Shown: in pieces, positions 53,426 through 62,026 of the stretch
How positions within the stretch are numbered: the stretch's first letter is position 1
Layout: every line of letters begins with the position of its first letter
Origin: Marinobacter caseinilyticus
GTDB taxonomy: Bacteria > Pseudomonadota > Gammaproteobacteria > Pseudomonadales > Oleiphilaceae
Reading direction: 5' to 3'
NCBI RefSeq assembly: GCF_011074955.1
Contig: NZ_WUQJ01000005.1
Coordinates: 62,001 to 126,000, forward strand
DNA: 64,000 nucleotides
Position numbers and translations under genes: made by a program
Notes under the pieces: model-generated
What the model was told of the DNA's origin: nothing
Seen by the model: the letters and a program-made list of their open reading frames with translations, nothing else
The model's database searches: none

Positions 53426-55423
53426 ATGTCTAAGGCTAATCACGAACCCGAAAATCAGAATCACGACGTGTCAGCAGAGCTCCTGCAGCCACTGGACTCG
53501 GCCATTCACCGCCTTGCTGAGCGCAATGCCATTGAGGGCGTGTCGCCGGTATTCGAAGTGATCGATGCCGTCAGGCCCCTGATGTTCAGCCCCGAAGGCC
53601 TGGAAGCGCTGTACCAGCGCGTGCCCGCCATTGAGTCGGCCGGGTTCTTTGGTGGCAGCGATTGGGACACGCCCCAGACCCTGGTGCCCTCCCTGTCCGC
53701 CCGCACGGTTCGCCACGGTGAACCGGTCGCCACCCTGGTTGAAAGCCTGAGCCAGATCCGCCTGCTGGCGGTGGCCAAAGGCGACTACACCCACGCGTCT
53801 ATCTCGGCAGAACACGCCCATCACCTGCTCGCCCAGGTACTGGCTATGAACCTCGACCTGGTGGTCGGTGATTTGCAGGAGGGCGATCGGTTGCGGCCGG
53901 ACAGACTCGGCTACGCGGTGCAGTGCCTGTACCACTACCTGCTCCGGCATCTGGGCTACGAGAACCTGCTGGAACACTTGGTGGCCGAAGTCTGGCGGAT
54001 TCTGGCGCAGCGCCCGGTCCAGGTCGAGGGTGTCAAACAGATGGTGACCCAGATCGCGGTCTGCCTGGAAAAACCGGACGCTTTTAGCGGCAAGAGCGGC
54101 GAGGTTAACGACGACGCGCTGCAACTGATCAACGCCGTGTTCAGCCCCACCGAGGGTTGCCGTGAAGATCCCGGCTTCGAGGTCTATTCCGAGCGCCTGG
54201 CGGAGATGGACGACGCCACCTTGCTGCGCGAAGCCATCGCCTATGCCCAGGCCATGCACCGTACCGGCCTGGTCTCGGCCTACATGCCGGTGTTCATACG
54301 CTACCTGCGTGGCCGCTGGAACGCCCTGATTCCCACGGCGTTGGGGCTCAGTCAAACCGGCGCCGACGCGTTTCACTGCTACCCCGCGCTGATTCACACC
54401 CTGATTGACGAGGCGCTGTTTCCAGAGACCAGCCAGTGTGCCTATGGTCTGGCCATGATGCTCGAACGCGGCATTCTCTATGCACCGCCGGTGGCGCCTT
54501 CCCTGTGGCGCCAGATACGCCTGTCGCTGTGCGATGCGGCGGCCGATAAAATTGTGGCCGTCTTTGGCAACCGCCGCTCCCCCGAAGTCTTCCTCCTTGC
54601 CGACGTGCTCAATGTTCTCGGGCGCCCGCTGGGCGTCGGACAGGGCAACTACCCCACCTGTCAGTCCACCCGTGCCCTGTCCATGTGGGCTTACAACATG
54701 CCGGCCGAACTGCTTCGGATCCTGGCCTGGGCGGCTCGGGACGATGAAATCGTGATGCGCTTCGAGGGCAACAGTATTTCCTCCCGGGAGCTCGGCACCG
54801 GGCTGGCCTCCGAGCCGCCGGTGGATGTGGATGCGGTCTCACTGCTGACCGTGCCGCATCTGGATCGCATCTATTTTGAAATGGGTCGGCGCAGTGTCGG
54901 GCGCGGAGAAGATCCCCACAAATGGGTCAACGCCGAATTTCACGGCGACCATGTCGGCCACGGCTTTCGCATTGCCGTCGATGTGTTCACCGGGGACCTG
55001 AAGGACTTCGAAGGCTTTATCCGGGATTTTTATGCGGCCTATCATCCCTTCTACAATGGCAACATCCCGGTCATCAACCCACAACCGGCCGGCATTGCGG
55101 TGACCGACAGCGCCACGCGCTTTCTTGGCTGGCACGCCATCACCATCCAGCGGCTGGCGCTGGATCCGGACGAGATCATGCGCGTCTACTTTTTTAACCC
55201 CAACAACGACAGCGGGCAAAACTGGGGCCAAGGCATTGTCACCTCCACCCACGGCCATGGCGAGCTCTTTGGTGAAGCCTCCTTACCGGTGGCCGAGTTC
55301 GCCTCCCGGCTGTACGTGTTTCACTATGACCCGCTCGAAAAGGGTGAGGCGGGCGACGCCCCCACCGATGAAGTCAACCGGGCTATGCAACTGGCCCAGA
55401 GCAGCTGGGCCTCGGGGCGCTAG
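53426..55423 (+). CDS. Large cytosolic protein of unknown function
   Basis: 665 residues, no signal peptide or membrane helix. The N-terminal two thirds are helical (LLQPLDSAIHRLAERNAIEG; YAVQCLYHYLLRHLGYENLL). From about residue 400 the pattern changes: VGQGNYPTCQSTRALSMWAY holds a Cys (about 412), NAEFHGDHVGHGFRIAVDVF a set of His (about 506-512), and PNNDSGQNWGQGIVTSTHGH more. A Cys/His/Asn set in that order would suit a papain-like or transglutaminase-like enzyme, but this is inference. ATG 53426 follows AAGGATGGAG. It follows the metallo-hydrolase and ends before an unrelated gap. I do not recognise the family. Confidence 0.7.
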   Translation: MSKANHEPENQNHDVSAELLQPLDSAIHRLAERNAIEGVSPVFEVIDAVRPLMFSPEGLEALYQRVPAIESAGFFGGSDWDTPQTLVPSLSARTVRHGEPVATLVESLSQIRLLAVAKGDYTHASISAEHAHHLLAQVLAMNLDLVVGDLQEGDRLRPDRLGYAVQCLYHYLLRHLGYENLLEHLVAEVWRILAQRPVQVEGVKQMVTQIAVCLEKPDAFSGKSGEVNDDALQLINAVFSPTEGCREDPGFEVYSERLAEMDDATLLREAIAYAQAMHRTGLVSAYMPVFIRYLRGRWNALIPTALGLSQTGADAFHCYPALIHTLIDEALFPETSQCAYGLAMMLERGILYAPPVAPSLWRQIRLSLCDAAADKIVAVFGNRRSPEVFLLADVLNVLGRPLGVGQGNYPTCQSTRALSMWAYNMPAELLRILAWAARDDEIVMRFEGNSISSRELGTGLASEPPVDVDAVSLLTVPHLDRIYFEMGRRSVGRGEDPHKWVNAEFHGDHVGHGFRIAVDVFTGDLKDFEGFIRDFYAAYHPFYNGNIPVINPQPAGIAVTDSATRFLGWHAITIQRLALDPDEIMRVYFFNPNNDSGQNWGQGIVTSTHGHGELFGEASLPVAEFASRLYVFHYDPLEKGEAGDAPTDEVNRAMQLAQSSWASGR

Positions 55424-55750
55424 TAAGCGCCAACCTGCCCAGTTGCCCATCGCCGACGATGGCGGCCACAATGTTAGCCGCGCCTGGTCAGGTACCGGAG
55501 TCTCTTTGCCTGAGGAACGCCGAAGCCTTTCTGAGTTTCGGTGTTTGGGAGCGCTCGACGACCTTCAAAAAAATAATTCTGTCCCGGTTCTCCCGCAAGT
55601 TGCTTACCTCGCCCGCCCTTGTCAGACTGTGATTAAGGTTGTACGTAACGATTCACGTTGCTCGCAACATGGCGCTTTCTGAACCCGGTTCTGAGCGGCC
55701 ACTCTTGAGCGCTTCCTCTCAGCGACCGGTTAAGTGCGAAGGAGGATGCA
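55424..55750. other. Intergenic region with a dispersed-repeat piece
   Basis: About 325 bases. 55567-55590 (AAAAATAATTCTGTCCCGG) belongs to the scattered family. The region also carries the promoter for the pncA-pncB operon. No gene. Confidence 0.6.
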
Positions 55751-56305
55751 ATGCCTGAGAAAACATCCGACGCCCTCATCCTGGTGGATATCCAGAACGA
55801 TTTCTGCAAAGGCGGAGCCCTTGAGGTTCCGGACAGCCAGGCAATATTCCCGGCGGTGAACCGCTACATTGACGACGCCCGGAAGAAACACTGGCTGCTC
55901 ATTGCCTCCCGGGACTGGCATCCCGTTGACCACTGCAGCTTTGAGCACCGTGGCGGCCCCTGGCCGGTGCACTGCGTGCAAGACACCCATGGCGCAGAAT
56001 TCCACAAAGACATGCACCTGCCTGAGGATGCCATCCGGGTCAGCAAGGGCGTGGCCTTTGACCGGGACCAGTACTCGGCTTTTGACGGCACAGGCCTTGC
56101 CGGGTATCTGGAAGACCGGGGTGTATCGACGGTGCACGTGGTGGGTCTTGCCCTTGATGTGTGCGTTGAAGCCACCGTCAATGACGCGCTGGCAATTGGT
56201 TTCAGCGTTGAGCTGATGGCAGACGGCACCCGTGCCGTCGACAAGGCCAAGGCATCAGACGTCCTGAACAGGCTGTCAGCCAAGGGGGCGGATGTCGCCT
56301 CATGA
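55751..56305 (+). CDS. pncA: Nicotinamidase
   Basis: A 184-residue cysteine hydrolase that turns nicotinamide into nicotinate in NAD salvage. The triad is visible: Asp in ILVDIQNDFCKGGAL, Lys in RVSKGVAFDRDQYSAF, and Cys in VGLALDVCVEATVNDAL. The metal-binding set is in ASRDWHPVDHCSF (Asp, His) and GPWPVHCVQDTHG (His). ATG 55751 follows GGAGGA. Its stop overlaps the start of pncB by four bases (ATGA), which couples the two steps of the same pathway. Confidence 0.95.
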   Translation: MPEKTSDALILVDIQNDFCKGGALEVPDSQAIFPAVNRYIDDARKKHWLLIASRDWHPVDHCSFEHRGGPWPVHCVQDTHGAEFHKDMHLPEDAIRVSKGVAFDRDQYSAFDGTGLAGYLEDRGVSTVHVVGLALDVCVEATVNDALAIGFSVELMADGTRAVDKAKASDVLNRLSAKGADVAS

Positions 56306-57672
56306 GCACACTCAACGACAAGCGAACACTGCTACCCCCGCAGGAACCGGCCCTGATGGTCGACCTGTATGAACTGGCCATGGCACAGGCCTACTGGAAA
56401 ACAGACATGAACGAACAGGCCACTTTCAGCCTGTTCTTCAGGAACCTGCCAGACCACCGCAACATCATACTGGCTTGTGGCCAGCAGACCCTCTGTCAGT
56501 TGATCACCGAGCTGCGCTTCACCCGCGAGCAGATCCGAACGCTCGAACGCCTGGGCATGTTCGAGCAGAAGTTCCTGGACTGGCTGGCCAATTTCCGTTT
56601 CTCCGGCGATATCTGGACCCTGCCGGAAGGCACCCCGGTTTTTCCCCAGGAGCCTCTGCTTGAGATGCAGGCGCCGGTGGCCGAAGCGCAGATTCTGGAA
56701 AGCCTTGCCATGAACTACGTGCACCTGGAAACAGTGATCGCCTCCAAGGCGCTGCGCCTGGTGCTGGTTGCCGATGGCAAACCGATCGTGGATTTCGGCA
56801 TGCGCCGCATGCACGGGCTGGATGCAGCCTACCGCGGAACCCGCGCCTACCGCATCGCAGGAATCGCTGGCACCAGCAACGTGCAGGCAGGGGTGGATTT
56901 CGAAATGCCCGTGCGGGGCACCATGGCCCACAGTTTTATCCAGGCCCATGACAACGAAATGGACGCCTTCAAGGCCTACGCCAGCCTTTACCCGGAGACC
57001 GTCCTGCTGGTGGACACCTACGACACGATCGCTGCGGTGAAAAAAATCATCGCATGGCTCAAGGCCAGTCCTAATATCAGCATCGGCGCCATCCGTCTCG
57101 ATTCCGGCGACATGGCCGAGCTAGCCAGAGCATGCCGGAAGCTGTTCGACGCCGCCGGCTACACAAAGATCAGGATACTGGCCAGCAGCGGCCTGGACGA
57201 ATACAGCATACAAAAACTGGTCCGGGACAACGTGCCCATCGATGGCTTTGGGGTGGGCACCGCCATCGGGTCAGCCAAGGACTCGCCGAGTCTCGAGCTG
57301 GCCTACAAACTGACCGAATACGCTGGCAAACCCCGCATGAAAAATTCGCCGGGCAAACAGTCCTGGCCCGCCCCCAAACAGGTGTTCCGCCAGAGCGGCA
57401 GTGACGGCCGCTACACCGGGGACATGCTGGCCGGGCGCAATGAACGCCAGGAAGGGGAACCCCTGTTGATTCCGACCCTGCGCAATGGCGAACTGGTGGA
57501 CAGTGCCATCCGGCCCCTTGCCGATATTTGTGCATACAGCCGGGATGCCGTGGCCAGAATGCCCCATGAGCTTCGCGCCATCGACAGCGATGTCGAGTAC
57601 CCGGTGACCATCAGCGACGAACTGAAAACCATCCAGAAGCAGACCCTGGAAGCCATCGTGGCGGCTGAGTGA
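56302..57672 (+). CDS. pncB: Nicotinate phosphoribosyltransferase
   Basis: A 456-residue enzyme joining nicotinate to PRPP (with ATP help) to give nicotinate mononucleotide. The N-terminal opening LMVDLYELAMAQAYWKTDMN, the PRPP site SIGAIRLDSGDMAELARACR, the conserved His in RGTMAHSFIQAHDNEMDAFK (the residue phosphorylated in this family) and GVGTAIGSAKDSPSLELAYK are all present. It directly follows pncA with a four-base overlap, so the pair carries nicotinamide to NaMN. The C-terminal part (RPLADICAYSRDAVARMPHE) is intact. Confidence 0.95.
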   Translation: MSTLNDKRTLLPPQEPALMVDLYELAMAQAYWKTDMNEQATFSLFFRNLPDHRNIILACGQQTLCQLITELRFTREQIRTLERLGMFEQKFLDWLANFRFSGDIWTLPEGTPVFPQEPLLEMQAPVAEAQILESLAMNYVHLETVIASKALRLVLVADGKPIVDFGMRRMHGLDAAYRGTRAYRIAGIAGTSNVQAGVDFEMPVRGTMAHSFIQAHDNEMDAFKAYASLYPETVLLVDTYDTIAAVKKIIAWLKASPNISIGAIRLDSGDMAELARACRKLFDAAGYTKIRILASSGLDEYSIQKLVRDNVPIDGFGVGTAIGSAKDSPSLELAYKLTEYAGKPRMKNSPGKQSWPAPKQVFRQSGSDGRYTGDMLAGRNERQEGEPLLIPTLRNGELVDSAIRPLADICAYSRDAVARMPHELRAIDSDVEYPVTISDELKTIQKQTLEAIVAAE

Positions 57673-57993
57673 TCGTCGCCAAATAAGGCCGGGGGCAACT
57701 CTGTCCTGAAATAATCGACGTGTGGAGGAGCTTCATACCGAGCCAACCACACGCCAGCAAACCTTCGCCGGATAGCCAACCCGACAATAAATCGGTCCCA
57801 TTTTTCTCCTTACGAAACAACGCTCTCAGAGCAAAATGACGAGGCGGAGCAAAACGCAAGACTGACCCAGACCTTTCTCTCAAGACCTGGAGCCTGCCAC
57901 TTTTAATGACTGGCAGTCATAATGCTTGGCGGGTTAAATCCGGGGCAGTCAACATGATATCGAGCTGGTCCGATTGATTGCCTCCACCGGAAA
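57673..57993. other. Intergenic region holding left repeat copy of cassette 2
   Basis: About 320 bases between pncB and the cassette. 57778-57885 is the left direct repeat (separate entry). Before it, TCTGTCCTGAAATAATCGAC (57701-57720) is another scrap of the same family. No gene. Confidence 0.6.
57778..57885 (+). repeat. Direct repeat, left copy flanking cassette 2
   Basis: Reads AACCCGACAATAAATCGG, TCTCCTTACGAAACAACGCT and ends GCAAAACGCAAGACTGACCC; the copy at 59504-59602 has the same parts in the same order and direction. The end resembles the repeats around the 48-kb cassette. Confidence 0.85.
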
Positions 57994-58608
57994 CTATTTA
58001 TAAAGGTGCGGGTACTTGGCCCGATCCTCCATATCCCAGCTATAGAGAAGTTCGTTTGCCTGTTTCCGTACAGCCTCCGCTGATACACCTGCGCCTGCAT
58101 CGGGCAACTCATCCATCCATATCAATATTTCTTTTCTAACTTTCCCTGCATTTTCAATACAATAAGCCTCACTTCGAACCCAAACAGTGGGACTCATAAG
58201 TGAGGGTGACGAGTAAGACCAGCAAGGCGAATAACCCGACTGTTCCATTTTCGTCGAGATCACGTATCCATAAATCGGGCGACTAATGATTGTAAGCAGT
58301 GAAAAAAACAAACCCACTTTAAGGCAAACATTGAGCCGTTTTTCAGTAGTCCGATTAAGCAGGCGAAGCACTAAAGCAGCTGCCAGGGCCAGAAAGCAAG
58401 GTAGGCTGATAAGCGCGGGAATATCCCAGCCAGATACCGATATATAGATATTGCCTGTTTGCAGACGTTCAAAGTGTTCAAGTAGAGCACTTCCCATAAG
58501 TGCGACAATAATATAATTGACGGATAACAGTGCACTTATATAAAAGACTGTCTTAAGCTTGAAAAAATTGCCAGAATCGGTTTCCACTTGATCGTCCAAT
58601 GCGTGCAT
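57994..58608 (-). CDS. Four-helix membrane protein, putative immunity partner
   Basis: A 204-residue inner-membrane protein: helices at about residues 21-42 (TVFYISALLSVNYIIVALMG), 60-82 (WDIPALISLPCFLALAAALV), 94-116 (VCLKVGLFFSLLTIISRPIY), then a Cys/Ser-rich loop (YSPCWSYSSPSLMSPTVW) and a helical acidic tail. Its ATG overlaps the stop of the toxin-like gene by one base (TAATG), the tight spacing normal for toxin-immunity pairs. DUF1240-like proteins have similar layout. The immunity role is inferred from context only. Confidence 0.65.
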   Translation of the reverse strand: MHALDDQVETDSGNFFKLKTVFYISALLSVNYIIVALMGSALLEHFERLQTGNIYISVSGWDIPALISLPCFLALAAALVLRLLNRTTEKRLNVCLKVGLFFSLLTIISRPIYGYVISTKMEQSGYSPCWSYSSPSLMSPTVWVRSEAYCIENAGKVRKEILIWMDELPDAGAGVSAEAVRKQANELLYSWDMEDRAKYPHLYK

Positions 58609-59317
58609 TATCGGTAGCCCCTAAAATAAGGACCTCCAAACAGACTATGCATAAAGCCAACGGGATCCTCATCCGCGTAATTCAGGCCTCGCCTCACCTC
58701 TCTTCTTGTTTCCGCAATGGACTCAAGCATTCGCTTTTCTGCATCCTTTAATAAAGATGCCAGCTTGTCCGTTAATTCATAGTGATCACTAACCGCGTTC
58801 AGAGCTGCCGTGATTCCGGCACCCACTACGACGACCAGCGCAATGGGTCCAATAGCTGCCATTGCAGTAGCCCCTACGACTGTTGAAACCACTCCCCACG
58901 CTATAGCCGCTCCAGCTGTTGCTGTTGCGACATCCAAAGAAACACCTGAGACGAAGTTATGCCACGTGGCTCTCTCATTCATTAGCTGATCGAGACCATG
59001 AAAACCAATAGAGAACATAACGGAGACAATAACGCCACCCTTATAGCGCGGCCCGCTCCTAGTTTTCCAATAGCCATGCTCAGCACTTTCGGATTACTCG
59101 CTAGATAGCGTGTTCCGATGAGTCGATTCCTTAAACCCGGATAGCCTTTTATTATTATGTAACTACGACCGTTATAGGATTTAATGCGGTACTTTGACAG
59201 TGCGCTGCCACCTCTGTTCAGATCGAACGCGAGAACTGCCAAAACTCTAGAGTCAGATACATCCGTGTCTTCCTGGCCTATTCCAAATGCATTTGGTTTT
59301 ATCGCAGACCTATTCAC
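58608..59317 (-). pseudogene. Putative membrane-inserting toxin, frameshifted
   Basis: Two overlapping minus-strand frames form one 236-residue protein if one base is added near 59038-59046 (ATAAGGGTGG to ATAAAGGGTGG): NPKVLSMAIGKLGAGRAI then continues GGVIVSVMFSIGFHGLDQL into NERATWHNFVSGVSLDVATA. The order is a short basic domain (ALSKYRIKSYNGRSYIIIKG; LRNRLIGTRYLASNPK), a long Ala/Gly/Val-rich hydrophobic hairpin (AIAWGVVSTVVGATAMAAIG; PIALVVVVGAGITAALNAVS) and an amphipathic charged tail. Related proteins, as I recall them, occur in toxin islands next to small membrane proteins. No delivery domain is seen. Function is inference; the frameshift may be real. Confidence 0.65.
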
Positions 59318-59852
59318 TCATTCCAACCGGAACTCTAATTGAACACCACTCCAAGGCCGGGCCGATCGATTTAAATCGTTCTGACCCCTCTCGTTTACTG
59401 ACCCCTCTCGTTTTAAGGGGAAAACTCGACGCAATAATGGTGGCCTGGAAGGTAACAAACGCGTCCTTGCGCTAACCGACGTTGGGGTATTTCTAACCCG
59501 GCCAACCAGACAATAAACCGGTCCCGATTTTCCTCCTTACGAAACAGCGCCGTCTAATCAAAATGGCAAGCCGGAGCCAAAGCGCAAGCCTGCCCCTGGC
59601 CTCTGCTTCGCAGATTATTGGCGCTGGGCGTCAGGACGGTGTAGCTTATTAATTGAACACAATGCGTCGGTCAGCCCCGACTACCTTCGGGACGCTACCG
59701 CATTGGCAGGAGGCCCCAATGATTCGACGCATCAGACAAAGCAGCCCTGACAGCGGATTCTTTTGGTTTGCCCCCGGGGTTGGTTGCCGGACAACCCCCG
59801 GCTGGGAGGACGTGATAGCCACCAGGGCGCAGACTTCTATCGGTTCATGCTC
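59318..59852. other. Intergenic region with repeat copies
   Basis: About 535 bases. 59380-59420 holds a tandem pair of CTGACCCCTCTCGTTT; 59504-59602 is the right direct repeat. The promoter of the cassette lies at its left end and that of the monooxygenase at its right. A short plus-strand frame (59653-59856) is not convincing. Confidence 0.6.
59504..59602 (+). repeat. Direct repeat, right copy flanking cassette 2
   Basis: AACCAGACAATAAACCGG, CTCCTTACGAAACAGCGC and GCGCAAGCCTGCCCCTGGCC; most bases match the left copy over about 100 positions. Same direction as the left copy. Confidence 0.85.
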
Positions 59853-61148
59853 ATGAGCACGAACACGGGCCTCGACCTGGTTATCGTGGGCGGGGGCATT
59901 GGCGGCGTCATCTGTCTGAAGTATGCCAAAGACGCCGGGCTGAATGCGGTGCTACTGGAGCGCTGTGAGCGCATCGGGGGCCTGTGGCGCGATCTTCCTT
60001 CCTGGCAGGACATCCAGTTCCGCAGGGAGGATTGGACGCTCGGCAATCTGCCGCTCTCCGGGGAGGACCAGCCCAACATCCTGGGCAACATCGACGCCTG
60101 GGTCGAGCGCTTTGAACTCTCCCCCTATATCCGCCTTAACGCGCCAGTGACACGTGCGCGACCGTGCGAAAACGGCTGGCGCCTGACCACAGAGACCGCC
60201 ACGTATGAAGCCAAGTGGCTCATCGCCGCCACCGGTGGGCACAACCGCCCTATCGTTCCGCAGGTCGATCGGGACGATTCCTCGATCACTGAATATCATT
60301 CCTCCGCCTTGCGCGATCCCGAGGACTTGCGAGACAAGCGCGTCACCGTAGTGGGGGGCGGTGCTTCCGCATACGACCTGCTGGACCTCTGTTTCGCCCA
60401 CGGCGCGCGCAGTGTCACGTGGGTCTATCGTTCCACCAAGTGGATGCGGCCGACACGCCGAACCAAACACCTGGGAATCGACATGCGGATCCTGGCAAAG
60501 TATCAAATGCTCTGCCTGCCGGCCGGCATGGTCCACCGACTGGCCAACAAAGACCTGCGGGCGAGGTACACGAAAGCGGGGATCGAGGAGATCATGCCGA
60601 AAGGCGATTTCGACATCCGTCGCGACCAGCTCATCCCGGGCCGACCGGGTATGATCTCAAACTTTGCCCACATCGAGCGCCATTGTGGCGAAGTGCGCTC
60701 ACTCCGCGACAAGACCATCGAACTCTCAACCGGCGAGGAGGTGGAAACCGATCTGCTGCTCTGGGGCACCGGCTATGGTGTTGACTTCGGTTTCCTTGGC
60801 CTCGATGCACTTATTAAGGCCAGAAACCTCAACGACATCAGCAGTCGCTGCTACTCGCGCTTCCTCTCCGCCGACGCGCCCAACCTCTTCCTGCTGGCAC
60901 CCGGCGTGCTCGACACCAATACCTCCACGCCATGGGCCTATGCTCATGTGGCCAAGTCCATCATGTCTCATATCGGGGGCAAGCCGGTTTTTGTGAAGCC
61001 GCCGTGTGAGGTATTCACGAATCATTTTGATCTCGTCAAGATGCTGGCGCCGCGGGACCGTGGGAACTACCCCTTTGGCATTTGGTACCTGAGGTACCTC
61101 TGGCTCGCACTGTGCCATCCCTGGAAACGACCACTGCCTATTCCGTGA
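59853..61148 (+). CDS. Flavin-containing monooxygenase-like protein
   Basis: A 431-residue two-Rossmann flavoprotein of the FMO/Baeyer-Villiger group. FAD loop: LVIVGGGIGGVICLKYAKDA, then LLERCERIGGLWRDL; NAD(P)H loop: RVTVVGGGASAYDLLDLCFA; the ATGGH and LLLWGTGYGVDFGFL blocks complete the frame. It would oxygenate a carbon, nitrogen or sulfur substrate in the cytosol. A TrkA-like/CzcO flavoprotein is an alternative. The start at 59853 (or 59847) has no strong ribosome site, so leaderless or coupled translation is possible. Single gene. Confidence 0.88.
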   Translation: MSTNTGLDLVIVGGGIGGVICLKYAKDAGLNAVLLERCERIGGLWRDLPSWQDIQFRREDWTLGNLPLSGEDQPNILGNIDAWVERFELSPYIRLNAPVTRARPCENGWRLTTETATYEAKWLIAATGGHNRPIVPQVDRDDSSITEYHSSALRDPEDLRDKRVTVVGGGASAYDLLDLCFAHGARSVTWVYRSTKWMRPTRRTKHLGIDMRILAKYQMLCLPAGMVHRLANKDLRARYTKAGIEEIMPKGDFDIRRDQLIPGRPGMISNFAHIERHCGEVRSLRDKTIELSTGEEVETDLLLWGTGYGVDFGFLGLDALIKARNLNDISSRCYSRFLSADAPNLFLLAPGVLDTNTSTPWAYAHVAKSIMSHIGGKPVFVKPPCEVFTNHFDLVKMLAPRDRGNYPFGIWYLRYLWLALCHPWKRPLPIP

Positions 61149-61194
61149 CAGGCAGTGCTTGTTTGGGGTGATGCTCCGTTACAAACTGCAAACC

Positions 61195-61340
61195 GGGACA
61201 GATTTATTTTCCAGGCGGAAAATCACCCCATGCCGGCCAACAACCGGCTACTCGTGTTTCAACGAATGCGGTGGGATTGCAGCCATTGGCTGATCTTCAG
61301 GTTCCCCTTGTTGTCGCACCACAGACCTGTCCCGATTTAG
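61195..61340. repeat. MITE-like element with GGGACAG ends
   Basis: Opens CCGGGACAGATTTATTTTCC and closes CTGTCCCGATTT about 145 bases later; GGGACAG and CTGTCCC are inverted ends. The inside has no long frame. It sits between the monooxygenase and cytochrome genes and matches the ends of the dispersed family. Confidence 0.65.
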
Positions 61341-61431
61341 GACTTCTGCTCGCTATCACGCCCAAGCCCGAGATACGATACAAAAAATTTGGGCATCGAG
61401 CATTTCCTTAGGCAAAAGGGTAACTGAAACA

Positions 61432-61926
61432 GTGAAATACCATGGGATCGGGAGTTTTGTGGGGCTTGCCCTGGTCGCGGTGGCAGTTTCCGGATGCATG
61501 GAGACCAACCGCGGTTGGGACGGCGCCGAGAACGCTCCCAGGAGTTTCACGAGTGAAGGGGAACGCCTCTATTTTACCGGCGTTTCAAACTCCGGTGAGC
61601 AGATCCGTCCAGTGGGTGGGCACAGTCATATGCAGATGCATGGTGGCAGCTGTGCCACATGCCACAGTGCGGACAAGCAAGGCGGCGCAATCATGTGGCC
61701 TCGATTCTGGGTGGTGGCTCCGGCTTTAACGGAAGGGGCACTGGAGAAAGAGCATAACGACGGCCACGACCATGCAACCTACAACGAATCATCGCTTAAA
61801 AACGCCATCGTGAACGGCATCGGTCCCGACGGGGAACCATTACACGATACGATGCCACGGTGGCGAATGTCCGAAGAAAGCCTGAATGCGCTGGTTCACT
61901 ATTTGCTCGGTGAACATTCACATTGA
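61432..61926 (+). CDS. Monohaem c-type cytochrome lipoprotein
   Basis: A 164-residue lipoprotein: lipobox in FVGLALVAVAVSGCMETN, one haem motif GGSCATCHSADKQGGA, and a distant MPRWRMSEESLNALVHYLLG with candidate Met ligands, typical of small class I cytochromes. The FTGVSNSGEQIRPVGGHSHM block and the His-rich end (GALEKEHNDGHDHATYNESS) suggest metal contact. It would shuttle electrons in the periplasm. The start is GTG 61432, with AAAAGGG upstream. The stop is followed at once by an 8-bp tandem repeat. Partner unknown. Confidence 0.85.
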   Translation: MKYHGIGSFVGLALVAVAVSGCMETNRGWDGAENAPRSFTSEGERLYFTGVSNSGEQIRPVGGHSHMQMHGGSCATCHSADKQGGAIMWPRFWVVAPALTEGALEKEHNDGHDHATYNESSLKNAIVNGIGPDGEPLHDTMPRWRMSEESLNALVHYLLGEHSH

Positions 61927-61930
61927 GCCG

Positions 61931-61974
61931 CTGGTTGGCTGGTTGCTTGGCTGGTTGGCTGGTTGGCTGGTTGA
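61931..61974. repeat. 8-bp tandem repeat after the cytochrome
   Basis: CTGGTTGG-like units: CTGGTTGG, CTGGTTGCTTGG, CTGGTTGG, CTGGTTGG, CTGGTTGA. They begin five bases after the stop codon of the cytochrome gene. Confidence 0.9.
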
Positions 61975-62026
61975 GAGTGCAGACAAACCTGGATCGAAAC
62001 TGAACTGACGCTGCGGGCCGAATGGA

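Noticed and set aside
59653..59856. A 67-codon gene before the monooxygenase
   Set aside because: It lies in repeat-rich DNA, overlaps the monooxygenase start and has no recognisable motif.
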